Shown: one piece after another, positions 1 through 6,229 of the stretch | Layout: each line of letters begins with the position of its first letter | How positions within the stretch are numbered: the stretch's first letter is position 1 | NCBI GenBank assembly: GCA_031276615.1 | Contig: JAISND010000154.1 | Location: 1-11,600 of the forward strand | DNA length: 11,600 bases | Source of the DNA: Treponema sp. | GTDB lineage: Bacteria; Spirochaetota; Spirochaetia; Treponematales; Breznakiellaceae | Reading direction: 5' to 3' | Made by a program: the position numbers and the translations under genes | Notes under the pieces: generated by a model | The model's input: only the letters and a program-made list of their open reading frames with translations | Database searches by the model: none | Told to the model about the DNA's origin: nothing

Positions 1-549
1 TACCATTGCCAAAAATTTCGCGGGGGTTCCGCCCAGGGCTTTCATGCCGTGGGGCTCGCTGGAATCGTAATACACGCAGTCGCCGGGACCCAGCTCCATT
101 TCGTGTCCCCCTATCGAGACAAGAAGCCGCCCCTCCAGGACATAGTCAAATTCCTGCCCCGGGTGGGTGTTGAGGCTTATCGGCTTGCTTTCGGTTTCGG
201 AATTTGCCTCCACAAGAAAAGGCTCGGCCTTTTTTCGGTGGAACTTGTAGGCCAAATTCCAGTAGGCGTACATGGGCCTGCGGCTTACTTCGGGCGCTTC
301 GCCGGCTTTGGTAAAGCAGAACGACTTTAACTTGGGGGTATCCCCGTCCACAAGCTCGGAAAGATCGACCCTGAAGCGCGCCGCGATTTCCACAAGGGCG
401 CCGATGGGAAAATCCCGTTCGCCGCTTTCCCACTGGTTGTACTCAACCGGATCAAAACCCAGTTCCCTCGCCAGGGTTTCGGCCGAAATTTCTTCAATTT
501 CGCGTAACACCCGTATCCGCTCGATGATTTCCCTTGATTTTTCCAGCAT
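1..549 (-). CDS. XRE-family regulator with C-terminal cupin domain (3' end cut by window edge)
   Basis: The reading frame is open from an ATG at 549 to the left edge, giving 183 residues with no stop, so the C-terminus is missing. Residues about 10-64 form a helix-turn-helix of the XRE/Cro type (a recognition-helix-like stretch ends in YNQWESGER). Residues about 115 onward look like a small cupin barrel: a cupin signature runs through HPGQEFDYVLEG (129-140), with GPGDCVYYDSSEPHG around 154-168. Known members of this two-domain family are transcription regulators whose cupin half probably binds a small ligand, and they often act on neighbouring metabolic genes. The start is supported by a good Shine-Dalgarno sequence (AAGGAGA, five bases before ATG). 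The gene follows rpiA on the same strand, but 89 bp and a strong hairpin lie between, so it is probably a separate unit. Its target may lie beyond the edge and the ligand cannot be named. Confidence 0.88.
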   Translation of the reverse strand, partial: MLEKSREIIERIRVLREIEEISAETLARELGFDPVEYNQWESGERDFPIGALVEIAARFRVDLSELVDGDTPKLKSFCFTKAGEAPEVSRRPMYAYWNLAYKFHRKKAEPFLVEANSETESKPISLNTHPGQEFDYVLEGRLLVSIGGHEMELGPGDCVYYDSSEPHGMKALGGTPAKFLAMV

Positions 550-615
550 AATTTCTCCTTCTGTTTCGGGCCGTGCGGCCTCATTGCCCGCGTTATTCGA
601 AAGTCTGGTTTAATA

Positions 616-634
616 CCCCGCCTTCAGGGCGGGG
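616..634 (-). repeat. Perfect GC-rich hairpin directly after rpiA
   Basis: CCCCGCC at 616-622 and GGCGGGG at 628-634 pair perfectly around a five-base loop, four bases past the rpiA stop codon on the minus strand. It could end rpiA transcription, but the bases after the stem on the minus strand read TATTAAACC, without a proper T-tract, so an efficient intrinsic terminator is not shown. On the plus strand the stem followed by AGGTTCA resembles the hairpin found at ends of some IS200/IS605-type elements, as I remember them. No transposase is present in the window. Confidence 0.5.
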
Positions 635-638
635 AGGT

Positions 639-1370
639 TCATTCCCTGACCTCGATGCGGCCGTCTCCGCGGGCTATATAGACGACAGGCCGTATCCGCG
701 TAAAAAAGCCGTTTTCCACCACGCCGGCAATTTTATTCAGTTCCGTTTCCATGAAAACGGGATCCACCGGCTCCCTGAAACGCACATCAAGCAGCAGGTT
801 TCCGTGTTCGGTGATGACCGGCCCGGCCTTGCGCAGCGCTTCCCGCAGAACGACGGAGGCGCCGAGTTTTTCAAGGGCGCGGCTTGCCGAAAGGCGGGCT
901 TCGGGGATGACCTCAACGGGAAGGGGAAAGCCCGTCCCCAGATGGGGCGCGATCTTCGACTCATCGGCAACTATCGCGCAGGAAGCGGAAGCATAGGCCG
1001 CGAGTTTCTCGACAAGCAGGGCGCCGCCGCCGCCCTTGACAAGGCGGTTTTCGGGATCGATCTCGTCCGCGCCGTCGATGCAGAGATCGAGGCTTCCCCC
1101 CAGCTCCCGCGAATTTAGGGCGTAGACGGGTATGCCAAGTCTTTCGCACTCCATCCCGGACTGAAAGCTCGTGGGAAAGGCGCGTATGCCGGAAATTTTC
1201 CCCGCCGCCAGAAGCTCCCCTACCCGGCGGATTACATGTATGGCGGTGGAACCCGTGCCGAGTCCCAGCTTTATCCCGCTCTTTACCAGCGCGTCCGCCG
1301 CGGCTTTGCCCGCCGCTTCCTTCATCCGTTCCCGTTCGATTTTTTGATCCTCCGTCTCGCGCAGTTCCAT
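639..1370 (-). CDS. rpiA: Ribose-5-phosphate isomerase A
   Basis: This cytoplasmic enzyme interconverts ribose 5-phosphate and ribulose 5-phosphate in the non-oxidative pentose phosphate pathway. The 243-residue protein carries all RpiA signatures: the phosphate-binding loop GLGTGSTA at 36-43, the active-site motif DGADEID at 99-105 (both aspartates of the family present), and KGGGGAL starting at K112, with E121 nine residues later as in the E. coli enzyme. Typical RpiA is about 220 residues; the extra length is a charged N-terminal leader of roughly 15 residues. The ATG at 1370 is nevertheless well supported, because AGGAGG lies five bases upstream inside the end of aroDE. The gap to the aroDE stop is only two bases, so the two genes are almost certainly cotranscribed and translationally linked. 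Its product feeds nucleotide synthesis and, through erythrose 4-phosphate, the shikimate pathway served by its neighbour. Confidence 0.97.
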   Translation of the reverse strand: MELRETEDQKIERERMKEAAGKAAADALVKSGIKLGLGTGSTAIHVIRRVGELLAAGKISGIRAFPTSFQSGMECERLGIPVYALNSRELGGSLDLCIDGADEIDPENRLVKGGGGALLVEKLAAYASASCAIVADESKIAPHLGTGFPLPVEVIPEARLSASRALEKLGASVVLREALRKAGPVITEHGNLLLDVRFREPVDPVFMETELNKIAGVVENGFFTRIRPVVYIARGDGRIEVRE

Positions 1371-1372
1371 GA

Positions 1373-2890
1373 TTACCTCCTGCCGAACTGAACCCGCGGC
1401 ACAAGCTGGGCGGGAAATTCCTTTCCCATAAATTGAACATACTGGTAACGCGCCTGGCGCAGCAGCATGTCGTAGCCGTTAAGTATCCGGCAGCCGGAAT
1501 CCGCGGCGCGCCGGAGGAAAGGAGTCAGCTCCGGCTTGTACACCAGATCCATTACCGCCTCCCGGCCGGAAAAGGAGTAGGTATCCAGAGGATCCTGAAC
1601 CTCGCTGCCTTCCATTCCCGCCGGGGTGGTCTGGATAATAATATCCGAATATTTTTCCATCGTCTCAAGCCCCTGGTTGTCAAGGCCGCCCCAGGCAAAT
1701 CTGTACCGGGAAGCAAGCTCTTTGGCCCTCATGCCTGTCCTGTTGAGTATCAGGGCTTTGCCGCCAAGACGGAACAGCTCGGAAACGACCGCCCGCGCCG
1801 CGCCGCCCGCGCCGATGACGGTGATCTTCTGCCGCTTAAGGTCTTTTCTGCCGATAAAGTCAAGGAGGGAGTCGGAAAAGCCGGGGGCGTCCGTGTTTGT
1901 ACCAAACCAGCCCGGGGCGAGGCGGGAAATGGTATTGCAGGCGCCGATGGATTCAACCGCGGCGGATCTCCGGGAGAGGAAGGGAAGAATTTCCTCCTTG
2001 TAGGGAACCGTTACCGAAACACCCTCGAGCGGAAGCTCCTCCGCGAGTTCCATAAAACTGCCGATGGAATCCGAGGGAAAGGGCGCGTAAACGGCATCGG
2101 TGTTTTCAAGGGAGAATACCGTGTTGAAAAACCAGGGGCTTCCCGTTACCCTGAGCGGGCGGCCAACCACGCCGTATACCTTTGTCGTCCCGGTGATTTC
2201 CCGGAAACGGTAGAGTTCCGCCAGTTCCTGAATGTCTATCTGTCCGGGCGCGGCGGGCGGCGCGTCTTTTTCCCCAAGGGCGCTCACATAGCTCAAAGAG
2301 GAGCCGAACTTTTCCGCCAGAATTCGGGTGTATATGCCGTAGTGCCCCATGCAGATGAGAATCTTCTCGATACCGGCCGTCTCCCGCCCCGCCCGCAGGA
2401 GTCTGAGTACATCGGCCGTGGAATTCGCGGCCAGGGAGATTTTTACCAGTTCGTCGCCGACGCGGCTCAGACTCCGCAACTTTGCCGCGATATCCTCTTC
2501 GGCGCCCCTGATGTTGTGATATGAACGGATGATTCTGGTTCCGAAGGTTCGGGCCGCCTCTTCAAGGCTGGGCACGTCGAGGTCGTCCTCGATATCCACA
2601 TAGGCAAAATTCCGCCGCCTGTCCGTGTCGGCATAGGCAAGGCCCCGGGCAAGCAGATTGATGCGTGAACCTTCACCGCTGGTGAAATGCCCGCCGTCGA
2701 TGTCGCGGCGTATGGTTAAAATGACCGGAAGCCCCGCCTGTTCGGGAAAACCCCTGACAAGGAGGCGCTCGTCGGGATCCAGACAGTCAACCCGGAGTTC
2801 CGCCAGGTCGGCGAACTTCCGGTACCTGCCGAGAATTTCCAGATCCCGTTCAAGGGTTTTCGCGGTCAAACACAAACAAATCTTCGCCAA
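1373..2890 (-). CDS. aroDE: Bifunctional 3-dehydroquinate dehydratase (type I)/shikimate dehydrogenase
   Basis: This 505-residue fusion performs two consecutive steps of the shikimate pathway: 3-dehydroquinate to 3-dehydroshikimate, then NADPH-dependent reduction to shikimate. Residues 1 to about 230 are a type I (Schiff-base) dehydroquinase: ELRVD at 31-35, SYHN with catalytic H125, the lysine K150 in VKIS, MGHYGIYTR ending at R189, and APGQ at 214-217. Residues about 237-505 are shikimate dehydrogenase: substrate loop 243-252, K298 in VTVPYK, GACNT at 316-320, NTD at 332-334, dinucleotide loop GAGGAARA at 360-367, NRT at 383-385 (fits NADP) and Q479 near the end. The same fusion is known in plants and some bacteria. 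The start is TTG (2890-2888); an in-frame TAA immediately precedes it and GAGG sits seven bases upstream. Odd points: D65 where E. coli has catalytic E86, A213 where it has S232, T249 where the dehydrogenase usually has serine, and Q420 where the dehydrogenase usually has asparagine (xTPxGM motif). rpiA follows by two bases. Confidence 0.96.
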   Translation of the reverse strand: MAKICLCLTAKTLERDLEILGRYRKFADLAELRVDCLDPDERLLVRGFPEQAGLPVILTIRRDIDGGHFTSGEGSRINLLARGLAYADTDRRRNFAYVDIEDDLDVPSLEEAARTFGTRIIRSYHNIRGAEEDIAAKLRSLSRVGDELVKISLAANSTADVLRLLRAGRETAGIEKILICMGHYGIYTRILAEKFGSSLSYVSALGEKDAPPAAPGQIDIQELAELYRFREITGTTKVYGVVGRPLRVTGSPWFFNTVFSLENTDAVYAPFPSDSIGSFMELAEELPLEGVSVTVPYKEEILPFLSRRSAAVESIGACNTISRLAPGWFGTNTDAPGFSDSLLDFIGRKDLKRQKITVIGAGGAARAVVSELFRLGGKALILNRTGMRAKELASRYRFAWGGLDNQGLETMEKYSDIIIQTTPAGMEGSEVQDPLDTYSFSGREAVMDLVYKPELTPFLRRAADSGCRILNGYDMLLRQARYQYVQFMGKEFPAQLVPRVQFGRR

Positions 2891-2921
2891 TTAAAAACCT
2901 CACGGATTCCGCAGTCAGCCA

Positions 2922-2956
2922 GCCCCGCCGCGGGAATCGAAGCTCCGCTTCGGGGC
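2922..2956 (-). repeat. Nested hairpin between the small exported-protein gene and aroDE
   Basis: In the 85-bp gap, CGAAGC (2938-2943) and GCTTCG (2947-2952) form a perfect six-base stem with a three-base loop, and GCCC (from 2922) can pair with GGGC (2953-2956) outside it with an 11-base bulge. On the minus strand it lies about 20 bases after the upstream gene's stop. No T-tract follows, so it may be a weak or factor-dependent terminator, an RNA stability element, or chance in GC-rich DNA. I see no clear promoter for aroDE in this gap. Confidence 0.35.
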
Positions 2957-2975
2957 ATGTATCCTTCGCACGCAA

Positions 2976-3434
2976 TCAAAAATCGGGACGGTAAATATAG
3001 AGGGCGCTTACAAAACCTGTCTCGTTCAGGCTGACACGAAGCGTCAGGGGCCAGTTCCCGTCCGGCAGGGACAGAAGAATATGATCGCCCCTGTCCTCGG
3101 CTTCCTCCCCCAGAACCAGGAGTGCCGCGGGTTTGGAATCCCCGGGCTTTATGCCCCTGACGGATTTAAACCCGACCTGCCACACCCGGTCTTTGCAAAT
3201 GTAGAAATCCCCCCCGTCATACACAAAGACCACATCGTCCTGCCACTCTTCCACTCCCCGTACCGCGTACACCGCCCTGGGCGTTCCGAAACGGTTCAGC
3301 AGGTCCTCCAGGGTAAGTCCGACAAGGGACGCGGGATCCTCCGGCATTTCGCCGTTTCCCCCTGTCTGCGAAAAAGCAGGAACAAGGCACGCAAGCAGAA
3401 AAAAGGCGCAGATACCTTTGGAAGATGACCGCAT
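2976..3434 (-). CDS. Small exported protein of unknown function
   Basis: I do not recognise this 152-residue protein. It begins with a short positively charged stretch and a hydrophobic core (about 8-20), a typical Sec signal. The likeliest cleavage is signal peptidase I after AFS at 22, leaving a mature protein starting QTGG. LLAC at 13-16 is lipobox-like, and spirochaete lipoboxes are loose, but hydrophobic residues continue past the cysteine, so a lipoprotein is the weaker reading. The mature part is acidic and predicted beta-rich. LVGLTLEDLLNRFGTP (38-52) followed by a strand-forming, aromatic region (DVVFVYDGGDFYIC, 67-80) is faintly like small BamE/SmpA-type periplasmic folds; this is only a resemblance. 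It lies 108 bp after the PASTA gene. A good promoter (3440-3468) puts its -10 element five bases before the ATG, and no Shine-Dalgarno sequence is visible, so the message may be leaderless. Confidence 0.72.
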   Translation of the reverse strand: MRSSSKGICAFFLLACLVPAFSQTGGNGEMPEDPASLVGLTLEDLLNRFGTPRAVYAVRGVEEWQDDVVFVYDGGDFYICKDRVWQVGFKSVRGIKPGDSKPAALLVLGEEAEDRGDHILLSLPDGNWPLTLRVSLNETGFVSALYIYRPDF

Positions 3435-3439
3435 AAGCC

Positions 3440-3468
3440 ATGTTACTTGAGGGAAGAAGGTTTTGCAA
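3440..3468 (-). promoter_or_regulatory. Putative promoter of the small exported-protein gene
   Basis: On the minus strand TTGCAA (3468-3463) and TAACAT (3445-3440) are separated by exactly 17 bases, close to sigma-70 consensus hexamers. Only five bases separate the -10 element from the ATG at 3434, so transcription would begin at about the start codon. It supports an independent, possibly leaderless transcript. Confidence 0.55.
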
Positions 3469-3542
3469 GCGTGGTATCATCCGGCGGAAACATACGCCGC
3501 GTCCGGCAGGCGATGACGCGGATGTCCGGCCGCTCTTTTGGG

Positions 3543-4592
3543 CTACAGCTGATCCAGCGGAAGCTCTTCCGCCGGGGGCTTGACCTCTTCACGGTGGATT
3601 TCGCGGTTCAGCATGGAAAGAATCAGCGTCGATCCCGCGGGGAGTTTGTAGGGAACGGTAAATTCGCCGCCCGGGTATTCAACGCTTATAAGGCGGATCC
3701 GCTCCCCCGAAGCAAGCAGCGCCTCAAGGCGCACCGAAAGGGGATAGGGATTCTCCGGTATCGTATAACGGAAAAGCTGATACACCTCGCCATCGGCCAG
3801 GGATTCGGGGGAGTTTACGCCAATCTGAACCAGGGTATTCGCGGGAACCACCGCGTCCGCCGCCGGCTGCTGATAAACGACGGTTTCCGGTTTTTCATTT
3901 TCCCTTGTTTCCCTGATCGTAAAACGGAAATCAATTCCCGTCTGTCCTATCTGTTCCAGGACTTCCGTGACCGAAAGGCCGGTAAGCCGGGGTACGGCGA
4001 TCATTGCGTTTTCCTGCCCCTGGCTTACCACGAATTCCAGGGTTATGGGCCCGGAAATATCCGTTCCCGCTTCGGGCTTCTGCTGAAGAATGGTGCCCGG
4101 CGCTTCCGCCGAATACTCGTACATGAGGGGTTCCCTGACGGAAAGGAGCGCCGGGCCGCCCCCGGCCGACGCGAAAAGGGTCTGGATATCCATGCGGACA
4201 TCGTCGATATTTCTGCCTGTAAAATTTTCAACCCTGTTTATTATTACCCCCTGGCTTACCACCAGTCGTATGCGTCTGCCGGCTTTGACAATGGTTCCGG
4301 CTTTGGGCTCCTGCTCCAGAACAAGGCCCCTGTCACGGGATGATTGCGAATAACGGAGCTGTATCCGGGGATAGAGTTCCTTTACCTGAAGTTCAAGCAG
4401 GGCTTCGGTAAGCTCCTTGCCCCTGACTTCGGGAACCATGGTCTGTTCCGCGCCGCGGACGGCTATAAAAAAGATCGATACGGCAATGATGCCCACAAAA
4501 ACCAGTATCCCCGCCGCCATGGAAAGAAAAAGTTTCAGATGATCCGATACGTAACTTTCTATTGAATCCAGATCGAATTTTAAAAACCCCAT
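3543..4592 (-). CDS. Membrane-anchored triple-PASTA-domain protein without a kinase domain
   Basis: The 349-residue protein has a short cytoplasmic N-terminus, one transmembrane helix at about 21-45, and then an extracytoplasmic part. Three PASTA-like repeats follow: about 51-115 (opens VPEVRGKEL, closes LVVSQG), about 117-192 (opens VENFTGRN, closes FVVSQG) and about 198-260 (opens VPRLTGLSV, closes IGVN). The QQKPEAGT and QEPKAGT turns are the family's usual central motif. Residues 265-349 are a further beta-rich tail with a proline/glutamate-rich end. PASTA domains normally bind peptidoglycan or muropeptides and are best known from Ser/Thr kinases and class B penicillin-binding proteins; here neither catalytic domain is present. 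A role in the periplasm at the cell wall is inferred; the partner is unknown. It is 79 bp downstream of fmt. A perfect 10-bp tandem repeat containing GAGGG lies just before the start, which makes the start region unusual. Confidence 0.9.
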   Translation of the reverse strand: MGFLKFDLDSIESYVSDHLKLFLSMAAGILVFVGIIAVSIFFIAVRGAEQTMVPEVRGKELTEALLELQVKELYPRIQLRYSQSSRDRGLVLEQEPKAGTIVKAGRRIRLVVSQGVIINRVENFTGRNIDDVRMDIQTLFASAGGGPALLSVREPLMYEYSAEAPGTILQQKPEAGTDISGPITLEFVVSQGQENAMIAVPRLTGLSVTEVLEQIGQTGIDFRFTIRETRENEKPETVVYQQPAADAVVPANTLVQIGVNSPESLADGEVYQLFRYTIPENPYPLSVRLEALLASGERIRLISVEYPGGEFTVPYKLPAGSTLILSMLNREIHREEVKPPAEELPLDQL

Positions 4593-4593
4593 A

Positions 4594-4613
4594 TACCCTC
4601 TATTACCCTCTAT
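4594..4613 (-). repeat. Perfect 10-bp tandem duplication carrying two GAGGG ribosome-binding-like sites
   Basis: TACCCTCTAT occurs twice in a row on the plus strand, immediately upstream of the PASTA gene's start codon. On the minus strand each copy supplies a GAGGG, placed 3 and 13 bases before the ATG. Neither spacing is ideal, and the duplication also creates the possible -10 hexamers of the promoter. Two copies are short enough to arise by chance slippage. Confidence 0.7.
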
Positions 4614-4629
4614 AAAAACGAAACGTCAA
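4600..4629 (-). promoter_or_regulatory. Putative promoter of the PASTA-protein gene
   Basis: TTGACG (4629-4624) is a good -35 hexamer on the minus strand. TAATAG (4605-4600) follows at 18 bases and would start transcription close to the ATG at 4592. TATAGA (4614-4609) is a similar alternative -10 but is only nine bases from that -35. The arrangement is suggestive, not proven. Confidence 0.4.
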
Positions 4630-4671
4630 ACGCCTTCGCGCTGAAACGGCGGACTGCCGGGCCGGTTCCGT

Positions 4672-5700
4672 TCAGGCGCCAAGCCGTGAACCGATAAAAT
4701 CCCGGGCGCCGTTCAAAAAGGCTTTCCAGTCCAGGGCCTTTTTCGCCTCGTACTGGAGTTCCCTTGCGGCAAGAACCCCTCTCCCCGTTTGTATCAGTAT
4801 CCCCTGCCGCTTGTCTACACCCAGAACCGTACCAGGCGCCAAAACGCCGGACGGCGCCGCGAAACCGGCTTCCCCGGAATCCGCCGCCGAAGCCCCGGCC
4901 GGGGGGCTGTCCGGAAGCCCGGCCCTGAGTATAAAGAGCTGCCGTCCTCCCCGGGTGGTCCAGGTTTGGGGCCAGGGATCAAAGGCGCGGACACGGGCCT
5001 CGATTTCGGCCGCGCTCCTGCTCCAGTCGATAAGGCCGTCCTCCTTTGAAAGGAGGGAACAGTAGGTCGCTTCCCCGTGATTCTGGGGCCGGGCTTCCGC
5101 GGTTCCGGCGGCCAGCGCGCCGAGTACGCGCGGCAAAAGTTCCGCGGCTTTTTGCGCCGCAATGTTTCCAAGGCTGCCGGCGGTTTCCCTGCCGTTCAGG
5201 GGGATGTTTTCCTGCGCGAGAATATCCCCGCTGTCCATTTCCGCCGCAAGCCTCTGAATGCTGAGGCCGGTAAGACTTTCCCGGTTCAGGATGGCCGCGG
5301 GGATGGGAGTCGCGCCCCGGTACCTGGGAAGCAGGCTCGGATGGATGTTGATCCCCCCCAGGGGAAACAGGGCCAGAAATTTCGGGCCGAAGATGCGGCC
5401 GTAGGCAAAGGAAACAAGAAGATCCGGTTTCAGCGCCGAAACCGCTTCCCGCGCCGCGGCGTCCAGTCTTGCGGGCTTGAGCGCCGGGAAGGGCGGCTTT
5501 CCCGCGGCCGCAAGCCGCTCCGAAAACCGTTCCGCCGCCGCGCCCACCTCGGTAGGCTCCGGCTTTCCGCTCCGTCCCCTGGGGCTGTCCGGGTTGGTAA
5601 GCACCCCGGCCAGTTCAAAGCCGGCATCTCCGGCAAGGGCGAAAAGCGCCTCCAGGGAAGGAACCGCTATGCCGGGGCTTCCCGCAAAGAGTATCCGCAT
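4672..5700 (-). CDS. fmt: Methionyl-tRNA formyltransferase
   Basis: This cytoplasmic enzyme formylates initiator Met-tRNA using 10-formyltetrahydrofolate. The 342-residue protein has the N-terminal formyltransferase fold, opening MRILFAGSPG, with the catalytic set N118, H120 and D156: NIHPSLLPRYRG at 118-129 and EMDSGDIL at 155-162. The C-terminal tRNA-binding domain starts near 215 (SKEDGLIDW at 218-226, FDPWPQTWT at 240-248). A low-complexity Ala/Gly/Ser/Pro stretch at about 262-290 is an insertion in that domain and explains the length slightly above the usual 310-320. The ATG shares its first base with the def stop (TGATG), so the two are translationally coupled. That pairing is a widely conserved gene order and makes sense, since Def removes the group that Fmt adds. 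The PASTA gene follows after 79 bp. Confidence 0.97.
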   Translation of the reverse strand: MRILFAGSPGIAVPSLEALFALAGDAGFELAGVLTNPDSPRGRSGKPEPTEVGAAAERFSERLAAAGKPPFPALKPARLDAAAREAVSALKPDLLVSFAYGRIFGPKFLALFPLGGINIHPSLLPRYRGATPIPAAILNRESLTGLSIQRLAAEMDSGDILAQENIPLNGRETAGSLGNIAAQKAAELLPRVLGALAAGTAEARPQNHGEATYCSLLSKEDGLIDWSRSAAEIEARVRAFDPWPQTWTTRGGRQLFILRAGLPDSPPAGASAADSGEAGFAAPSGVLAPGTVLGVDKRQGILIQTGRGVLAARELQYEAKKALDWKAFLNGARDFIGSRLGA

Positions 5701-6185
5701 CAGGCCTTCGCCTGCTTTTCCAGTTTGGCGAGAATTCGTTTCCGTTTCAGTTCGGAAAGACGATCGATAAAAAGCACCCCCTCAAGGTGATCGTACTCGT
5801 GAAGGATGGCCCGCGCGAGGATTCCCTCCGCCTCCAGGGTAAAGGGGCGCCCCCTTTCATTCCAGGCCTGAACCTTCACGATCCTGGGCCGCACCACATC
5901 CGCCCATATACCGGGAAGCGACAGGCAGCCTTCCTCATATTTCATGGTATCCTGGGATGTTTCTATAATTGAAGGGTTGATAAACATTCTGGGTATGTCT
6001 CCTTCGATATGTATCACGAAGAGTCTTTTCATAAAGCCTATCTGGGGCCCGGCAAGGCCAATCCCTTTGGCCTTTTCAAGGGCATCCAGCATCATCCGGG
6101 CTGTCTTGATCAGGTCGGCATCGATTTTTTCCACTGATTCCGCTTTTTGCCGGAGCAGCTCATTGCCGAGGGTAAGTATATCCAT
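5700..6185 (-). CDS. def: Peptide deformylase
   Basis: This metalloenzyme removes the N-formyl group from new polypeptides in the cytoplasm. The 161-residue length is normal. All three family motifs are present: GIGLAGPQIG at 41-50 (glycine where alanine is usual in GLAAPQ; Q48 intact), EEGCLSLPG at 84-92 with metal ligand C87, and HEYDHLEG at 129-136 with metal ligands H129 and H133 and catalytic E130. The EGCLS and HEYDHLEG forms fit a type I bacterial enzyme. The ATG at 6185 gives the expected start (MDILTLGNELL). Upstream sequence has only a weak GGGG near the start. It heads the leftward gene group, lying back to back with rarD across 44 bp, and is coupled to fmt by a one-base overlap. 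Confidence 0.97.
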   Translation of the reverse strand: MDILTLGNELLRQKAESVEKIDADLIKTARMMLDALEKAKGIGLAGPQIGFMKRLFVIHIEGDIPRMFINPSIIETSQDTMKYEEGCLSLPGIWADVVRPRIVKVQAWNERGRPFTLEAEGILARAILHEYDHLEGVLFIDRLSELKRKRILAKLEKQAKA

Positions 6186-6229
6186 AGCCCCATACTACAA
6201 AAAAGAACGGCTTTGGTATATCCTGAATT
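6186..6229. promoter_or_regulatory. Divergent intergenic region between def and rarD
   Basis: Only 44 bp separate two start codons that point away from each other, so both promoters must lie here and/or extend into the coding ends. TATATC (6217-6222) ends seven bases before the rarD ATG and could be its -10, without a clear -35 partner. For def I see no convincing hexamer pair. Neither gene has a strong Shine-Dalgarno sequence here. Confidence 0.35.

Noticed and set aside
569..580. Short dyad GGCCGTGCGGCC upstream of the XRE regulator as an autoregulatory operator
   Set aside because: Five-base arms in GC-rich DNA are expected by chance, and no promoter hexamers could be placed around it with confidence.
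1433..2524. Long plus-strand open frame (363 codons) opposite aroDE
   Set aside because: It lies entirely antisense to a gene with two complete sets of catalytic motifs. Its translation is arginine- and glycine-rich without any family pattern. It is a composition-driven shadow in GC-rich DNA.
2922..2956. Intrinsic terminator between the exported-protein gene and aroDE
   Set aside because: The stem is good but no T-tract follows on the minus strand, so I list it only as a hairpin.
3217..3480. Alternative minus-strand start upstream of the small exported protein (ATG nine bases before)
   Set aside because: The upstream ATG is in another frame and its product lacks a coherent signal or domain, while the frame from 3434 has a proper signal sequence.
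3447..4343. Plus-strand open frame of 298 codons opposite the PASTA gene
   Set aside because: Antisense to the clear triple-PASTA protein, with low-information arginine-rich sequence and no recognisable domain or ribosome-binding site.
6186..6229. Strand switch between def and rarD as a replication origin or terminus
   Set aside because: There are only 44 bases, with no DnaA-box cluster, AT-rich unwinding region, dif-like site or origin-linked genes. It is an ordinary divergent pair.
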